DNA from: Actinomycetes bacterium | GTDB lineage: Bacteria; Actinomycetota; Acidimicrobiia; Acidimicrobiales; UBA8190 | NCBI GenBank assembly: GCA_021798135.1 | Contig: JAJZYI010000059.1 | Span: 1-13,266, forward strand | Reading direction: 5' to 3' | DNA length: 13,266 nucleotides | Shown here: piece by piece, positions 1 to 6,564 of the stretch | Layout: each line of letters starts with the position of its first letter | Position numbering within the stretch: position 1 is the first letter of the stretch | The notes under the pieces: generated by a model | Told to the model about the DNA's origin: nothing | The model's input: the letters and a program-made list of their open reading frames with translations, nothing else | Databases searched by the model: none | Program-made: the position numbers and the translations under genes

Positions 1-88
1 CGGTGGTCGGGCCCGGCGCGGTGGGTCGGCCTGGCCGTCGGCTCGGGCCCGCCGGGGCCCCGTCGCGCGGGGTGGCTCGGCCGTTCAC
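1..88 (-). CDS. possible 5' end of a gene running off the left edge
   Basis: A GTG at 86-88 on the minus strand opens a frame that stays open to the window edge for 29 codons, 25 of them ending in G or C. A TAGATT box (97-102) lies 8 bases upstream, like the TAnnnT boxes before other starts here. The peptide is rich in Pro, Gly, Arg and Ala and matches nothing I recognise; disordered N-termini of high-GC actinobacterial proteins often look like this. Random open frames are common at this base composition, so this may simply be intergenic DNA. If real, it is divergent from the FAH-family gene. Confidence 0.2.
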   Translation of the reverse strand, partial: MNGRATPRDGAPAGPSRRPGRPTAPGPTT

Positions 89-282
89 GGGATCGAAATC
101 TACAGGGGCCCGGCTCCGGCGTCGGGGCAGGCGTTCCCGTGCCCCGGCCCGACCGGGCCGGCGGCGGCGGGGGCGGGCGGGCGGGCCCCTCCGGCGGCCT
201 CGTACCGTGGCGAAGGTCGACGCTCCCGGCGCGAGCCCGGCCGTGCCGCGGCGCGGATGGCGTCGTGCTCGCCTCGCCTGGG

Positions 283-288
283 TACGGT
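283..288 (+). promoter_or_regulatory. -10 box (TACGGT) for a leaderless FAH-family transcript
   Basis: TACGGT fits the actinobacterial -10 consensus TAnnnT and ends 7 bases before the ATG at 296. Transcription would then begin at or next to the start codon. No Shine-Dalgarno sequence is evident and no convincing -35 was seen. Confidence 0.45.
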
Positions 289-295
289 GGTGGCC

Positions 296-1195
296 ATGCG
301 ACTGGTGACGTTCCTGGACGGCCCCGGCGCTGCGCCCGTCCACCGGCCGGGCCTGCTCCACGGCGACGAGGTGGTGGTCCTCGATGACCCGGCTGTCGGC
401 CTGCCGTCCGACATGGCCGCCCTGCTCGGCGCCGGGAGCGGGGCGCTGGAGCGCGCCGAGGCCGCCCCCCGGACCGCCGCGCGCCGCGTGGCGCTCCACG
501 ACGTCAGGCTGGCGGCGCCGGTCCCGAGGCCGCCCAAGGTCTTCGGGATCGCCATGAACTACGCCAGCCACGTCCGGGAGCTCGGGCGCGAGGCGCCCGT
601 GGCACCGGCGTTCTTCGCCAAGGCGCCGACGTGCGTCGTGGGGCCCGAGGACCCGGTCGAGGTCCCGCGTGCGTCGGGCCAGGTCGACTACGAGGGCGAG
701 CTCGCCGTGGTGATCGGCCGCCGGTGTCGCCACGTGCCCGCCGACCGCGCCGGCGAGGTCGTCGCCGGCTACAGCGTGATGAACGACGTCAGCGTGCGCG
801 ACTGGCAGTGGCGGACGTCGCAGTTCACCCTCGGGAAGTCGTTCGACACGCACGGGCCGCTCGGGCCGCACCTCGTGACTCCCGACGAGGTCGGCGACCC
901 CCACCGGCTCGGCATCCGGACGTGGGTGGGCGAGGAGCTCCGCCAGGACGGGTCCACGGCGGACATGGTGTTCTCGTGCTGGGAGCAGATTGCCTGCCTG
1001 AGCACCGCCTGCACCCTCGAGCCCGGGGACGTCATCGCCACGGGCACGCCCGCTGGCGTGGGGGCGGCGTCCGATCCGCCGCGCTGGCTGCGCGCCGGGG
1101 ACGTGGTGCGCGTGGAGATCGGCGGCGTCGGCACCCTGGTCAACCCGGTCGTCGACGAGCCCGACGACCGGCCGAGGGGGCTGCCGGAGCGCTGA
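296..1195 (+). CDS. fumarylacetoacetate hydrolase (FAH) family protein
   Basis: This 299-residue protein belongs to the FAH superfamily, metal-dependent enzymes that hydrolyse, decarboxylate or isomerise beta-dicarbonyl acids such as acylpyruvates and aromatic-degradation intermediates. Residues 1-70 form a variable N-terminal part. The catalytic domain starts near PPKVFGIAMNYASHVRE (79-95), with FFAKAPTCVVGPEDPV at 106-121. The expected metal ligands are present: E133 and E135 in DYEGEL, and D164 in NDVSVRD. GKSFDTHGPLGP (180-191) and GTPAGVG (250-256) are also typical. I chose the ATG at 296 over the in-frame ATG at 257 because the family N-terminus fits and a TACGGT box lies 7 bases before it. 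The cytosolic enzyme stands alone, without aromatic-catabolism neighbours, so the substrate cannot be assigned. Family membership is very secure. Confidence 0.93.
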   Translation: MRLVTFLDGPGAAPVHRPGLLHGDEVVVLDDPAVGLPSDMAALLGAGSGALERAEAAPRTAARRVALHDVRLAAPVPRPPKVFGIAMNYASHVRELGREAPVAPAFFAKAPTCVVGPEDPVEVPRASGQVDYEGELAVVIGRRCRHVPADRAGEVVAGYSVMNDVSVRDWQWRTSQFTLGKSFDTHGPLGPHLVTPDEVGDPHRLGIRTWVGEELRQDGSTADMVFSCWEQIACLSTACTLEPGDVIATGTPAGVGAASDPPRWLRAGDVVRVEIGGVGTLVNPVVDEPDDRPRGLPER

Positions 1196-1201
1196 GGACG
1201 C

Positions 1202-1233
1202 GGCCCGGCGCGCCCGCCGCCGCGGCACGGGCC
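1202..1233. terminator. possible hairpin between convergent genes
   Basis: GGCCCG (1202-1207) and CGGGCC (1228-1233) can pair across a 20-base GC-rich loop, between the convergent stop codons of the FAH-family gene and the CxxC protein. There is no T-tract and the arms are short, so terminator function is only suggested by position. Confidence 0.2.
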
Positions 1234-1250
1234 CCGCAGGCGCCCACCGG

Positions 1251-1580
1251 TCAGCCGGCGCAGGACCGGCAGAGCAGGTCGACGGGGTCGGCGAGGGCCG
1301 TCCTGAGGCAGACCTGGAAGCAGCCGTGGCACAGGAACTCGCCGTCGGAGCCGTCGTCGGCGTCGTCCTCGTCGGGCCGGTGCACCAGCTCGTCGAACGC
1401 CGCGTCGGCGGTCTCGGCGTCGAGCTCGCTCTCGTCGACGAGCTCGCAGCCGACGTCGTCGCGCAGCCGGCTCGCCTCGTCGAGCACCTCGACCGCGAGC
1501 TCCTCGGGCGGTTCGAGGTCCGGCTCCCCCTCGACGAACACCGGCGGGGGCTGGCTGGCACGGCGGGCGAGGACGCGCAT
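1251..1580 (-). CDS. small acidic CxxC zinc-ribbon protein, DUF4193-like
   Basis: This 109-residue protein has a very acidic middle (about residues 16-82, with a run of D and E at 69-80). Its C-terminal zinc ribbon consists of C84-x2-C87 and C104-x2-C107 separated by 16 residues. The ending GEFLCHGCFQV...LLCRSCAG resembles actinobacterial DUF4193, whose members end in a similar CxxCF...ICRDC knuckle after an acidic region and are about 100 residues long. The function of that family is not established; zinc binding is inferred from the four cysteines. Two further cysteines (C45, C91) look incidental. The ATG at 1580 is preceded by AGAGGTG 6 bases upstream, a fair ribosome binding site. The gene lies 142 bases downstream of the alpha/beta hydrolase gene on the same strand but probably has its own promoter. 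Confidence 0.72.
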   Translation of the reverse strand: MRVLARRASQPPPVFVEGEPDLEPPEELAVEVLDEASRLRDDVGCELVDESELDAETADAAFDELVHRPDEDDADDGSDGEFLCHGCFQVCLRTALADPVDLLCRSCAG

Positions 1581-1633
1581 GGCGGCACCTCTCGTTCTTC
1601 GGCCACCGCCTGGCTGGCGGGGCCATCACCCTC

Positions 1634-1639
1634 AGGCTA
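1634..1639 (-). promoter_or_regulatory. candidate -10 box (TAGCCT) for the CxxC protein
   Basis: TAGCCT on the minus strand fits TAnnnT and lies about 54 bases upstream of the ATG, leaving a leader of roughly 47 bases that contains the ribosome binding site. It rests on one short motif, with no recognisable -35. Confidence 0.25.
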
Positions 1640-1658
1640 CGGCGCCGGGCGGCGGTGC

Positions 1659-1700
1659 GCACCCGGGTGCTGCGGCTTCGCGCAGCCCGGTCCGCCGGGC
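1659..1700. repeat. three overlapping hairpins after the alpha/beta hydrolase gene
   Basis: Three adjacent dyads are present: GCACCCGGGTGC (1659-1670, a perfect palindrome), GCTGCG/CGCAGC (1669-1686, 6-base loop) and GCCCGG/CCGGGC (1685-1700, 4-base loop). They share edge bases, so not all can form at once. They begin 22 bases past the hydrolase stop codon on the minus strand. They may act as a T-less terminator or a folded RNA separating that gene from the CxxC gene. Confidence 0.35.
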
Positions 1701-1722
1701 CCCACCTCGAGCGCTCGGCGCC

Positions 1723-2976
1723 TCAGCCGGCGGGGCCGCGGGTCGCCGTGGTCCCGCCTGTGCGGGTCCCTCCGCCTGTGCGGGTCCCTCCGCCCGTGCG
1801 GGTCCCTCCGCCCGCCGGGCGGCCGGGACGGCGCTGAGCCGCAGCCGCATGGCCGGCGGGGGGTGCGGGCTCGGTGGTCCACACCTCGTCGAGGAAGGCG
1901 GCGATGGCGCCGGTCAGCCGGGCCGGCGCCAGCCGCAGCTCCACGATCGACCGGGCGCGGACGAGCCGGGCGTCGGGGAGCGCCCGCACCAGGTGCGCGG
2001 CGTCGGCGAACGGGTGGATGGCGTCGAGCTGGTGGCCGATCACCAGCGCCGGCATGCGCATCGACCGGCGGGCGTCGATCACCGGGGCGACGGGGCCGGT
2101 GATGACGCCGTGGAGGACGGCGGCCATCTCCTCGGGCTCGGCCCCGGCGGCGGCGACCATGCTGTCGAGCGTCCCGATGTGCGTGCGGGGGAGGCGCCGG
2201 ACCACCGAGGCGACGGGGCGGAGCACGGCCGCGGCGACCCGGATGCCCACCAGCATCGGCATGAACGCCGCGGCGGCCGCGGGAACCGCCCATTCCAGCA
2301 CGGGCATCTCGACGACGAGACCGGCAATCCGGTCCGGAGCGATCTCGGCGGCGTGCAGGCTGACGTTGGCGCCCAGCGACACGCCCCCGACCACGGCCCG
2401 CTCCACGCCGAGGTGGTCGAGCAGCGCGACGACCGTCGACGCGTACAGGTCCATCCGGTGCGCGGTGGCGTGGCGGGGCTTGTCGGACCGGCCGTGGCCC
2501 GGCAGGTCCAGGAGGACGACCCGGTTGCCCCGCCGGGCGAGATCGGCGGCGAGCCGCCGGTTCATCTGGCTGTCGAGGAGGAGCCCGTGGGTGAGCAGCA
2601 CCACCCGCTGCCCCGCGCCGTGGATCTCGTAGCGGAGCCGGAGCCCCCGGTGCTCGAACCACTCCTCGTCGAAGGGCTCGCGGTCGACGAGCGCGGCGGC
2701 ACCGGCGACCGGCCGGGCGACGGCGCGCAGCGCTGCCAGTGCGGGCGACGGGCGGCGGGCCTCCTCGGGCCCGGGACCTCCGCGGCCCGGGCCCGGCGGT
2801 CCTTCGCCGATCACGACGGTCCACCGTGACCGGTCGGGCCGGCCGGTGCGCGCGCGCATGCTGCCGGAACGAACCGTCCCGATGGCCGTGGCGAGCACCG
2901 CCGCCAGGCGGACGGCCGTGGCGCCGGCAGCACGGGCTGCTGCCGGTCTCGGGCCACCGTCGGAGAAGTCGGGCAT
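1723..2976 (-). CDS. alpha/beta-fold hydrolase with N- and C-terminal extensions
   Basis: This is a 417-residue alpha/beta hydrolase of unknown substrate. The fold spans about residues 104-366. The oxyanion-hole HG is at 130-131 (LLTHGLLLDSQMN), DLPGHGRSD at 157-165, and the nucleophile elbow GGVSLGAN has S200. D318 in GHQLDAIHPF sits where the acid residue is expected. The usual catalytic histidine is not visible: the segment where it normally occurs reads ARSIVELRLAPARL (341-354). Either the family places it differently or the activity is altered. Residues 1-100 are low complexity with one weak hydrophobic stretch (21-34). The C-terminal tail (about 387-417) carries three copies of GGGTRT encoded by an 18-bp DNA repeat. 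The start at 2976 is supported by TAACGT 7 bases upstream, but a shorter protein starting nearer the domain is possible. Confidence 0.88.
   Translation of the reverse strand: MPDFSDGGPRPAAARAAGATAVRLAAVLATAIGTVRSGSMRARTGRPDRSRWTVVIGEGPPGPGRGGPGPEEARRPSPALAALRAVARPVAGAAALVDREPFDEEWFEHRGLRLRYEIHGAGQRVVLLTHGLLLDSQMNRRLAADLARRGNRVVLLDLPGHGRSDKPRHATAHRMDLYASTVVALLDHLGVERAVVGGVSLGANVSLHAAEIAPDRIAGLVVEMPVLEWAVPAAAAAFMPMLVGIRVAAAVLRPVASVVRRLPRTHIGTLDSMVAAAGAEPEEMAAVLHGVITGPVAPVIDARRSMRMPALVIGHQLDAIHPFADAAHLVRALPDARLVRARSIVELRLAPARLTGAIAAFLDEVWTTEPAPPAGHAAAAQRRPGRPAGGGTRTGGGTRTGGGTRTGGTTATRGPAG
1756..1813. repeat. 18-bp tandem repeat, three copies, in the hydrolase C-terminus
   Basis: The unit containing GTGCGGGTCCCTCC recurs at an 18-bp period, starting at 1760, 1778 and 1796, and is almost identical between copies. 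It lies in frame at the very end of the alpha/beta hydrolase gene and encodes repeated GGGTRT. The period is a multiple of three, so copy-number change would lengthen or shorten the tail without a frameshift. Confidence 0.9.
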
Positions 2977-2983
2977 CGGTCGA

Positions 2984-2989
2984 ACGTTA
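2984..2989 (-). promoter_or_regulatory. -10 box (TAACGT) for a leaderless hydrolase transcript
   Basis: TAACGT on the minus strand matches TAnnnT and ends 7 bases before the ATG at 2976. No Shine-Dalgarno sequence is present, which agrees with leaderless transcription. Confidence 0.4.
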
Positions 2990-3088
2990 CAGCGCGCGTG
3001 CCAAGGGTCATCGAACCGTCAGCGCGGGTGCCGGCGCTGCCCGGACCGGCCCCGAGCGCGCCCACAGCGGCGCCGGACCCGCCCCGGT

Positions 3089-3148
3089 GCCAGTGCGGTG
3101 ACGGCTCGCAGGGGCGCCGGCGCGCCCTGGAGCCAGTGCGGTGACGGC
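3089..3148. repeat. pair of identical 17-bp direct repeats
   Basis: GCCAGTGCGGTGACGGC occurs exactly at 3089-3105 and 3132-3148, 43 bp apart (about four helical turns). The pair lies in the 234-bp gap between the Rpf-like gene and the alpha/beta hydrolase, about 100-170 bp upstream of the hydrolase start. The sites could bind a regulator or be a chance local duplication. Confidence 0.8.
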
Positions 3149-3210
3149 CCGCTGCGCTCAGGATCTGCCCGAAGCGCCGCCGATCGTGCGGGTTGGGGCC
3201 CGGCCGTGGC

Positions 3211-3852
3211 TCACAGGCCCAGCTCGACGGAGCAGACGGGCCACGGCTGCCAGCCGGCCACGTCGTACAGGCGCTGGGCGGCGGCGTCCTGCGTCGCCGG
3301 AGACGCCTGCGACGGCAGGCCCGCAAAGCCGAGCGCCTGCCACGTGGAGAGCGAGAACTGGTAGGCGCCGAAGTAGCCGTTGCCGGTGTCAGCGCTGTAG
3401 TTGTTGCCGGACTCGCACATGCGGAGCCGCTGCCACGCCGTCGAGGCCGACGACGCGGCGGCCACCCTCGGGGCTGGTGCCGGAGCCGGTGCCGGTGCCG
3501 GTGCCGGCACCGGAGCAGGGGCAGGGGCAGGGGCTGGTGCCGCAGGGGCGTTCGTGGCAGGTGGTGCGGGTGGTGCTGGTGGTGTGGGCGGGGGTGGCGG
3601 TGGCACGGGTGTGAGCACCGCGTTCATGGCCACGAGCGGGGTTTGGTGGTGCGAACCCGTGCTCGTCGCCGGCACCGCGAAGGCGGCGCGGAATTGGACG
3701 TCCGACGCGAGCGCCGAGTGCGGCAACGTGCCGGACGGGTTCGCAGGATCGGGATGGTTGGACAGCTGGGAGTGAGACACGGGGCGTTGAGTTACGACGC
3801 CCACGCCGATGAGCGTGGCGACGACAACGCCGGAGAATCGGCGATTCCGCAT
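3211..3852 (-). CDS. secreted Rpf-like transglycosylase (resuscitation-promoting factor domain)
   Basis: This 213-residue protein has an N-terminal signal or anchor (RNRR followed by a hydrophobic stretch at 8-20, with no obvious AxA cleavage site). A variable region (25-80) and a Pro/Ala-rich linker (81-128) follow, then a C-terminal Rpf domain (about 138-213). The domain reads WQRLRMCESGNNYSADTGNGYF, with catalytic glutamate E147, then GAYQFSLSTWQALG. C146 and C207 match the disulfide pair usual in Rpf domains. Such proteins cleave peptidoglycan glycan strands and promote regrowth of dormant actinobacteria; the linker probably spans the cell wall. It has no LysM, G5 or DUF348 domain, so it is a minimal form. 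GAGGAGG lies 6 bases before the ATG, an unusually good ribosome binding site for this window. About 350 bases upstream is the 24-bp motif at 4204-4227. Confidence 0.93.
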   Translation of the reverse strand: MRNRRFSGVVVATLIGVGVVTQRPVSHSQLSNHPDPANPSGTLPHSALASDVQFRAAFAVPATSTGSHHQTPLVAMNAVLTPVPPPPPPTPPAPPAPPATNAPAAPAPAPAPAPVPAPAPAPAPAPAPRVAAASSASTAWQRLRMCESGNNYSADTGNGYFGAYQFSLSTWQALGFAGLPSQASPATQDAAAQRLYDVAGWQPWPVCSVELGL

Positions 3853-4203
3853 CTTGCGCCTCCTCGAGTCACGGGATCCCCGGAGGGCTCCAGGTCGGCT
3901 TGGGAATGCGGGCGGTCCGTCGTGTTCGCATTCGTCTCGCGGAGCCGCCGCCGGGAGGGCAGGCGGACCTGGACACGCGTCCGAACGAGGTGCGGACGGA
4001 GCAACCCTGGTTCGGTCGTTAGGCGGCTCCCGCGCGGGCAGGGGGACGAGGGGTCATGGGTGAGGGCTCCACGATCGGCACGTTCGATCGACGCGACGAC
4101 GCACAGGGGTCGTTTCGCGGATCGACGGGCGAGCGGTGGTCCACGCCGGCGCCGTCTCCGACGGCGCCACGACAGCCTCCGCGCTGCCGGGTGGGTGCCA
4201 CCT
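3853..4203 (-). other. long gene-free region, possible structured leader of the Rpf-like gene
   Basis: No gene is supported here. If transcription of the Rpf-like gene begins near the 24-bp motif, this would be a leader of about 350 bases. Two clean hairpins are visible: GGCGCCGTC/GACGGCGCC with a 3-base loop (4148-4168), and CGTCCG/CGGACG with a 9-base loop (3978-3998). In other actinobacteria rpf genes often follow a cyclic-di-AMP (ydaO) riboswitch, but I could not find its conserved blocks here. The region may contain an unrecognised regulatory RNA, or a promoter closer to the gene may make it simply intergenic. Confidence 0.35.
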
Positions 4204-4227
4204 AGTTGTCGTTTGCGTTACAACGAT
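4204..4227 (-). promoter_or_regulatory. 24-bp motif, copy 1 (upstream of the Rpf-like gene)
   Basis: On the plus strand the site reads AGTTGTCGTT, 7 bases, CAACGAT. It matches the site at 9922-9945 at 19 of 24 positions with no gaps. Read on the minus strand, AAC trinucleotides recur every 6 bases (three in this copy), and GTTGT/ACAAC form outer inverted arms. No plus-strand gene starts nearby, so the minus-strand Rpf-like gene, 351 bases away, is the likely target. It may be an operator or an alternative promoter. Confidence 0.5.
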
Positions 4228-4370
4228 AGCGGATCGAGCCGGCGCGCGCCACCTTTTCCGTGCCACGGCAACGTCTGGTGGCTGCAACGGCCGCGCCCAC
4301 CGGCGTCCGACGCACCGCGGCGGGCGGGTCCGAGCCGGTCCCGTCGGGGCCCCCGGGGGTCGCCAGACGG

Positions 4371-4510
4371 GCAGCCGTTCGTCTGCGCCGGTCGGCAGCC
4401 GTTCGTCTGCGCCGGTCGGCAGCCGTTCGTCTGCGCCGGTCGGCAGCCGTTCGTCTGCGTGGCGCCGACCGGGCAGCTGTCGCCTGCGCCGGTTGGCAGC
4501 CGTTCGCCGG
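4371..4510. repeat. 24-bp tandem repeat array downstream of surE
   Basis: The unit begins GCAGCCGTTCGTCTGCGCCG. Copies at 4371-4394, 4395-4418 and 4419-4442 are identical; a fourth (4443-4466) diverges at its end; two degenerate copies start at 4473 and 4496. The array is non-coding and begins about 50 bases past the surE stop codon. The part CGGCAGCCGTTCGTCTGC matches the palindrome upstream of surE at 16 of 18 positions. There are no spacers, so this is not CRISPR. Confidence 0.9.
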
Positions 4511-4558
4511 TGGGTCCTCAGCCGGTCAGGCCCGTCGCCAGCCGCCGCCGGCGGGCCG

Positions 4559-5413
4559 TCAGGGCGCCGTCAGCGCCTGGAGGGCGGCGATGGCGTCGGC
4601 CACGACGGCGGCCGCCGCAGCACCCGCCTCGCGCACGCCGACCAGCGGGGTGACGGACGCGAACCCGTTGGCGACGAGCGCGGCGTCGGTCGACAGGTCG
4701 TCGGTCGGCCCGGTCGCGGCCGGCGGCGTCAGGTCGAGCCGGAGCGTGCCGCCCTCGAGCGGGGGCAGCGCGACGTGCGGGTGCGCCGGCCTGGCGCCGG
4801 GAGCGGCCGTGTCGGCACCTTCGTGCACGGCGGAGCGGATGGTGCCGGTGCGGCCCAGCGCGCCGCGGCGGACGCCTCGGAGCCCGGCCAGGGCGACGTC
4901 GGGGACGTTCACGTTCAGGACGGTCGCCGGCGGGGCGGCGGCGACGACGGGCACGAGCGCGGCCGCCAGGGTCGCCGGCGTCTCCCACGGCACGGGGTCG
5001 GGCCCGTAGCGCAGCGAGACGGCCAGAGCCGGCAGCCCGAAGTGCGCGGCGGTCAGCGCCGCCCCGATGGTGCCCGAGTGCAGGGCCGAGCGCCCGACGT
5101 TGGCACCGTGGTTGATCCCGGACAGCACCAGGTCGGGGCGGGGCCCGAACCCGCCGACGCAGGCCAGGATCACGGCGAGGGCGGGAGGGCCGTCGATGGC
5201 GAACGCCGGGACGCCGGAGAGGCCCGGCAGGACGTGCCCCTCGTAGTCGACGCCGCTGCGCGAGTGGACGGGGCCCACGGCGGCTCCCGCCCCGCTGTAG
5301 TCGACCTGGGGCGCCACGACGACCACGTCGTGCCCGGTGCCCGCCGCCGCCCGGGCCAGAGCGGCGATGCCCGGGGCGTGCACGCCGTCGTCGTTCGTGA
5401 CCAGCAGGCGCAC
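4559..5413 (-). CDS. surE: 5'/3'-nucleotidase SurE
   Basis: This 284-residue protein starts with the SurE signature MRLLVTNDDGVHAPGI. SurE is a metal-dependent phosphatase that removes phosphate from nucleoside monophosphates and sometimes polyphosphate. D8 and D9 are the metal ligands, with S40 in VDYSGAG and N101 in VLSGINHGANVG completing the site. The oligomer-forming region continues through residues 100-140 (SALHSGTIGAALTAAHFGLPALAVS). It is slightly longer than typical members (about 250-270) because of its C-terminal part. The start is GTG at 5411-5413; GGAGG lies 4 bases upstream, and the NDDG motif normally sits at the extreme N-terminus. It is divergent from the aldose-epimerase-family gene and flanked by the palindrome and the related tandem array. 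In many bacteria surE neighbours pcm or stress genes, but not here. Confidence 0.96.
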   Translation of the reverse strand: MRLLVTNDDGVHAPGIAALARAAAGTGHDVVVVAPQVDYSGAGAAVGPVHSRSGVDYEGHVLPGLSGVPAFAIDGPPALAVILACVGGFGPRPDLVLSGINHGANVGRSALHSGTIGAALTAAHFGLPALAVSLRYGPDPVPWETPATLAAALVPVVAAAPPATVLNVNVPDVALAGLRGVRRGALGRTGTIRSAVHEGADTAAPGARPAHPHVALPPLEGGTLRLDLTPPAATGPTDDLSTDAALVANGFASVTPLVGVREAGAAAAAVVADAIAALQALTAP

Positions 5414-5445
5414 CCGTCCTCCACGTCGATCGTCCGCGGTGCCCT

Positions 5446-5451
5446 ACCATA
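5446..5451 (-). promoter_or_regulatory. candidate -10 box (TATGGT) of surE, overlapped by TACCAT facing the other way
   Basis: TATGGT on the minus strand fits TAnnnT and would give surE a leader of about 26 bases including GGAGG. On the plus strand TACCAT (5445-5450) could serve the divergent epimerase gene. The surE -35 region would then fall inside the palindrome at 5461-5482. Confidence 0.4.
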
Positions 5452-5460
5452 CCGGTGCCT

Positions 5461-5482
5461 CCGGCAGCCGATCGGCTGCCGG
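5461..5482. promoter_or_regulatory. perfect 22-bp palindrome between divergent genes, probable operator
   Basis: CCGGCAGCCGA is followed directly by its exact reverse complement with no spacer. The site sits between the starts of surE and the epimerase-family gene, 10 bases from the candidate -10 boxes. A homodimeric regulator bound here would block the surE -35 region and sit at the start of the plus-strand transcript. It could alternatively be a REP-like repeat, since related sequence is repeated downstream of surE. Confidence 0.6.
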
Positions 5483-5574
5483 CCGCGCATGGGAGCCGAC
5501 CTCGCCATGACGATCCCCGGGACCTCGACACGACCCGTGCGCCGCAGCCGGCTGGCGCGCGGCGCGGCACGGTG

Positions 5575-6561
5575 ATGGGCGACCGCGGCGCGCCGGCAGT
5601 GGGGGCCGGGCCCGAGGCGGCGGCCGAGCCGCTGCCGTCGGGCCGCCAGCACGTGATCGGGCACGGGGACCAGAGCGCCGTCATCACCGAGGTCGGCGCC
5701 ACCCTCCGCAGCTACGACGCCGGGGGCGACGCGGTCGTCGAGGGCTTCGGGGCCGACGACATGTGCCCGGCCGGCCGTGGGCAGGTGCTCGCGCCGTGGC
5801 CCAACCGGCTGGGCGACGGCCGCTACCACCTCGAAGGCCGGGCGGGGCGGGCGGCGCTCGACGAGCCCGAACGGCGCAACGCCATCCACGGCCTGGTCCG
5901 CTGGATCCCGTGGCGCGTGACGTCCACCGCCCAGAACGTCGTGGCGCTGGGCGTCCGGCTCCACGCGCAGCCGGCGTACCCGTGGACCGTGGACCTGCAG
6001 GTCGAGTACCGCCTCGGCCGGCGAGGCCTGGTGGTCACGACGACGGCGACCAACCCGTCGGCCAGCGCGACGGTGCCGTTCGGCGTCGGCTTCCACCCGT
6101 ACCTCACGGTGGGGGTGGCGCCGGTCGACCGGGTCCGCCTGCAGGTGCCCGCCCGTCGCCGCCTGGTGACCGACGACCGTGGCCTGCCGACCGGCGACGC
6201 GCCGCTGGCGGGCACCGAGCTGGACTTCGCGGCGGGGCGCACGCTCGGTCCCACGCGCCTCGACACGGCGTTCACCGACCTCGTCCGCGACGACGAGGGC
6301 CGTGCCGTCGCGCGGGTGGTGGCCCCGGACCGCTCCCGGGCCGTCGCCCTGTGGGTCGACCGGTCGTTCCGGTACCTCATGGTGTTCACGGGGGACACGC
6401 TGGACCAGGCGGCCCGCCGCCGGGCGATCGCGGTGGAGCCGATGACCTGTCCCCCCGACGCCTTCCGCAGCGGTACGGACGTGGTGCGGCTGGGTCCCGG
6501 CGAGTCGTTCAGCGGCACCTGGGGCATCGAGCCGACCGCTGCGCCTCCCGACGCGGACTGA
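5575..6561 (+). CDS. aldose 1-epimerase family protein
   Basis: This 328-residue protein has the aldose-1-epimerase (mutarotase, GalM) fold, which interconverts alpha and beta anomers of sugars in the cytosol. The family landmarks appear in order: PWPNRLGDGRY (74-84), H105 in NAIHGLVRW, the catalytic H174 in GFHPYL, and the catalytic E288 in VEPMTCPPDAF. It resembles the family branch with NRLGDGRY and EPMTCPPDAF, members of which can act on aldose or hexose-6-phosphate substrates; the sugar cannot be read from the sequence. The start is uncertain. ATG at 5575 fits because conserved sequence begins near residue 26, but no ribosome binding site is evident. GTG at 5572 is adjacent, and an in-frame GTG at 5455 would place the palindrome inside the coding region. 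It is divergent from surE and convergent with the cyclic-di-GMP gene. Confidence 0.93.
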   Translation: MGDRGAPAVGAGPEAAAEPLPSGRQHVIGHGDQSAVITEVGATLRSYDAGGDAVVEGFGADDMCPAGRGQVLAPWPNRLGDGRYHLEGRAGRAALDEPERRNAIHGLVRWIPWRVTSTAQNVVALGVRLHAQPAYPWTVDLQVEYRLGRRGLVVTTTATNPSASATVPFGVGFHPYLTVGVAPVDRVRLQVPARRRLVTDDRGLPTGDAPLAGTELDFAAGRTLGPTRLDTAFTDLVRDDEGRAVARVVAPDRSRAVALWVDRSFRYLMVFTGDTLDQAARRRAIAVEPMTCPPDAFRSGTDVVRLGPGESFSGTWGIEPTAAPPDAD

Positions 6562-6564
6562 CCT

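Noticed and set aside
257..295. Earlier in-frame start for the FAH-family protein
   Set aside because: The 13 extra residues do not look like the family N-terminus, and the TACGGT box supports the ATG at 296.
631..2829. Long plus-strand frame spanning the end of the FAH-family gene and antisense to the hydrolase
   Set aside because: It overlaps well-supported genes on both strands and gives a low-complexity Arg/Ala/Gly peptide, typical of high-GC shadows.
3853..4203. ydaO (cyclic-di-AMP) riboswitch before the Rpf-like gene
   Set aside because: I looked for its conserved blocks on the minus strand and did not find them; a covariance search could overturn this.
4230..4260. Intrinsic terminator GGCGCGCGCC followed by TTTT
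   Set aside because: The palindrome leaves only a very short stem once a loop is allowed, and no plus-strand gene ends nearby.
4371..4510. CRISPR array
   Set aside because: Units are directly abutting with no unique spacers, and no cas genes are present.
4136..5575. Long plus-strand open frame opposite surE
   Set aside because: It is the antisense shadow of surE plus repeat DNA; its peptide has no recognisable motif.
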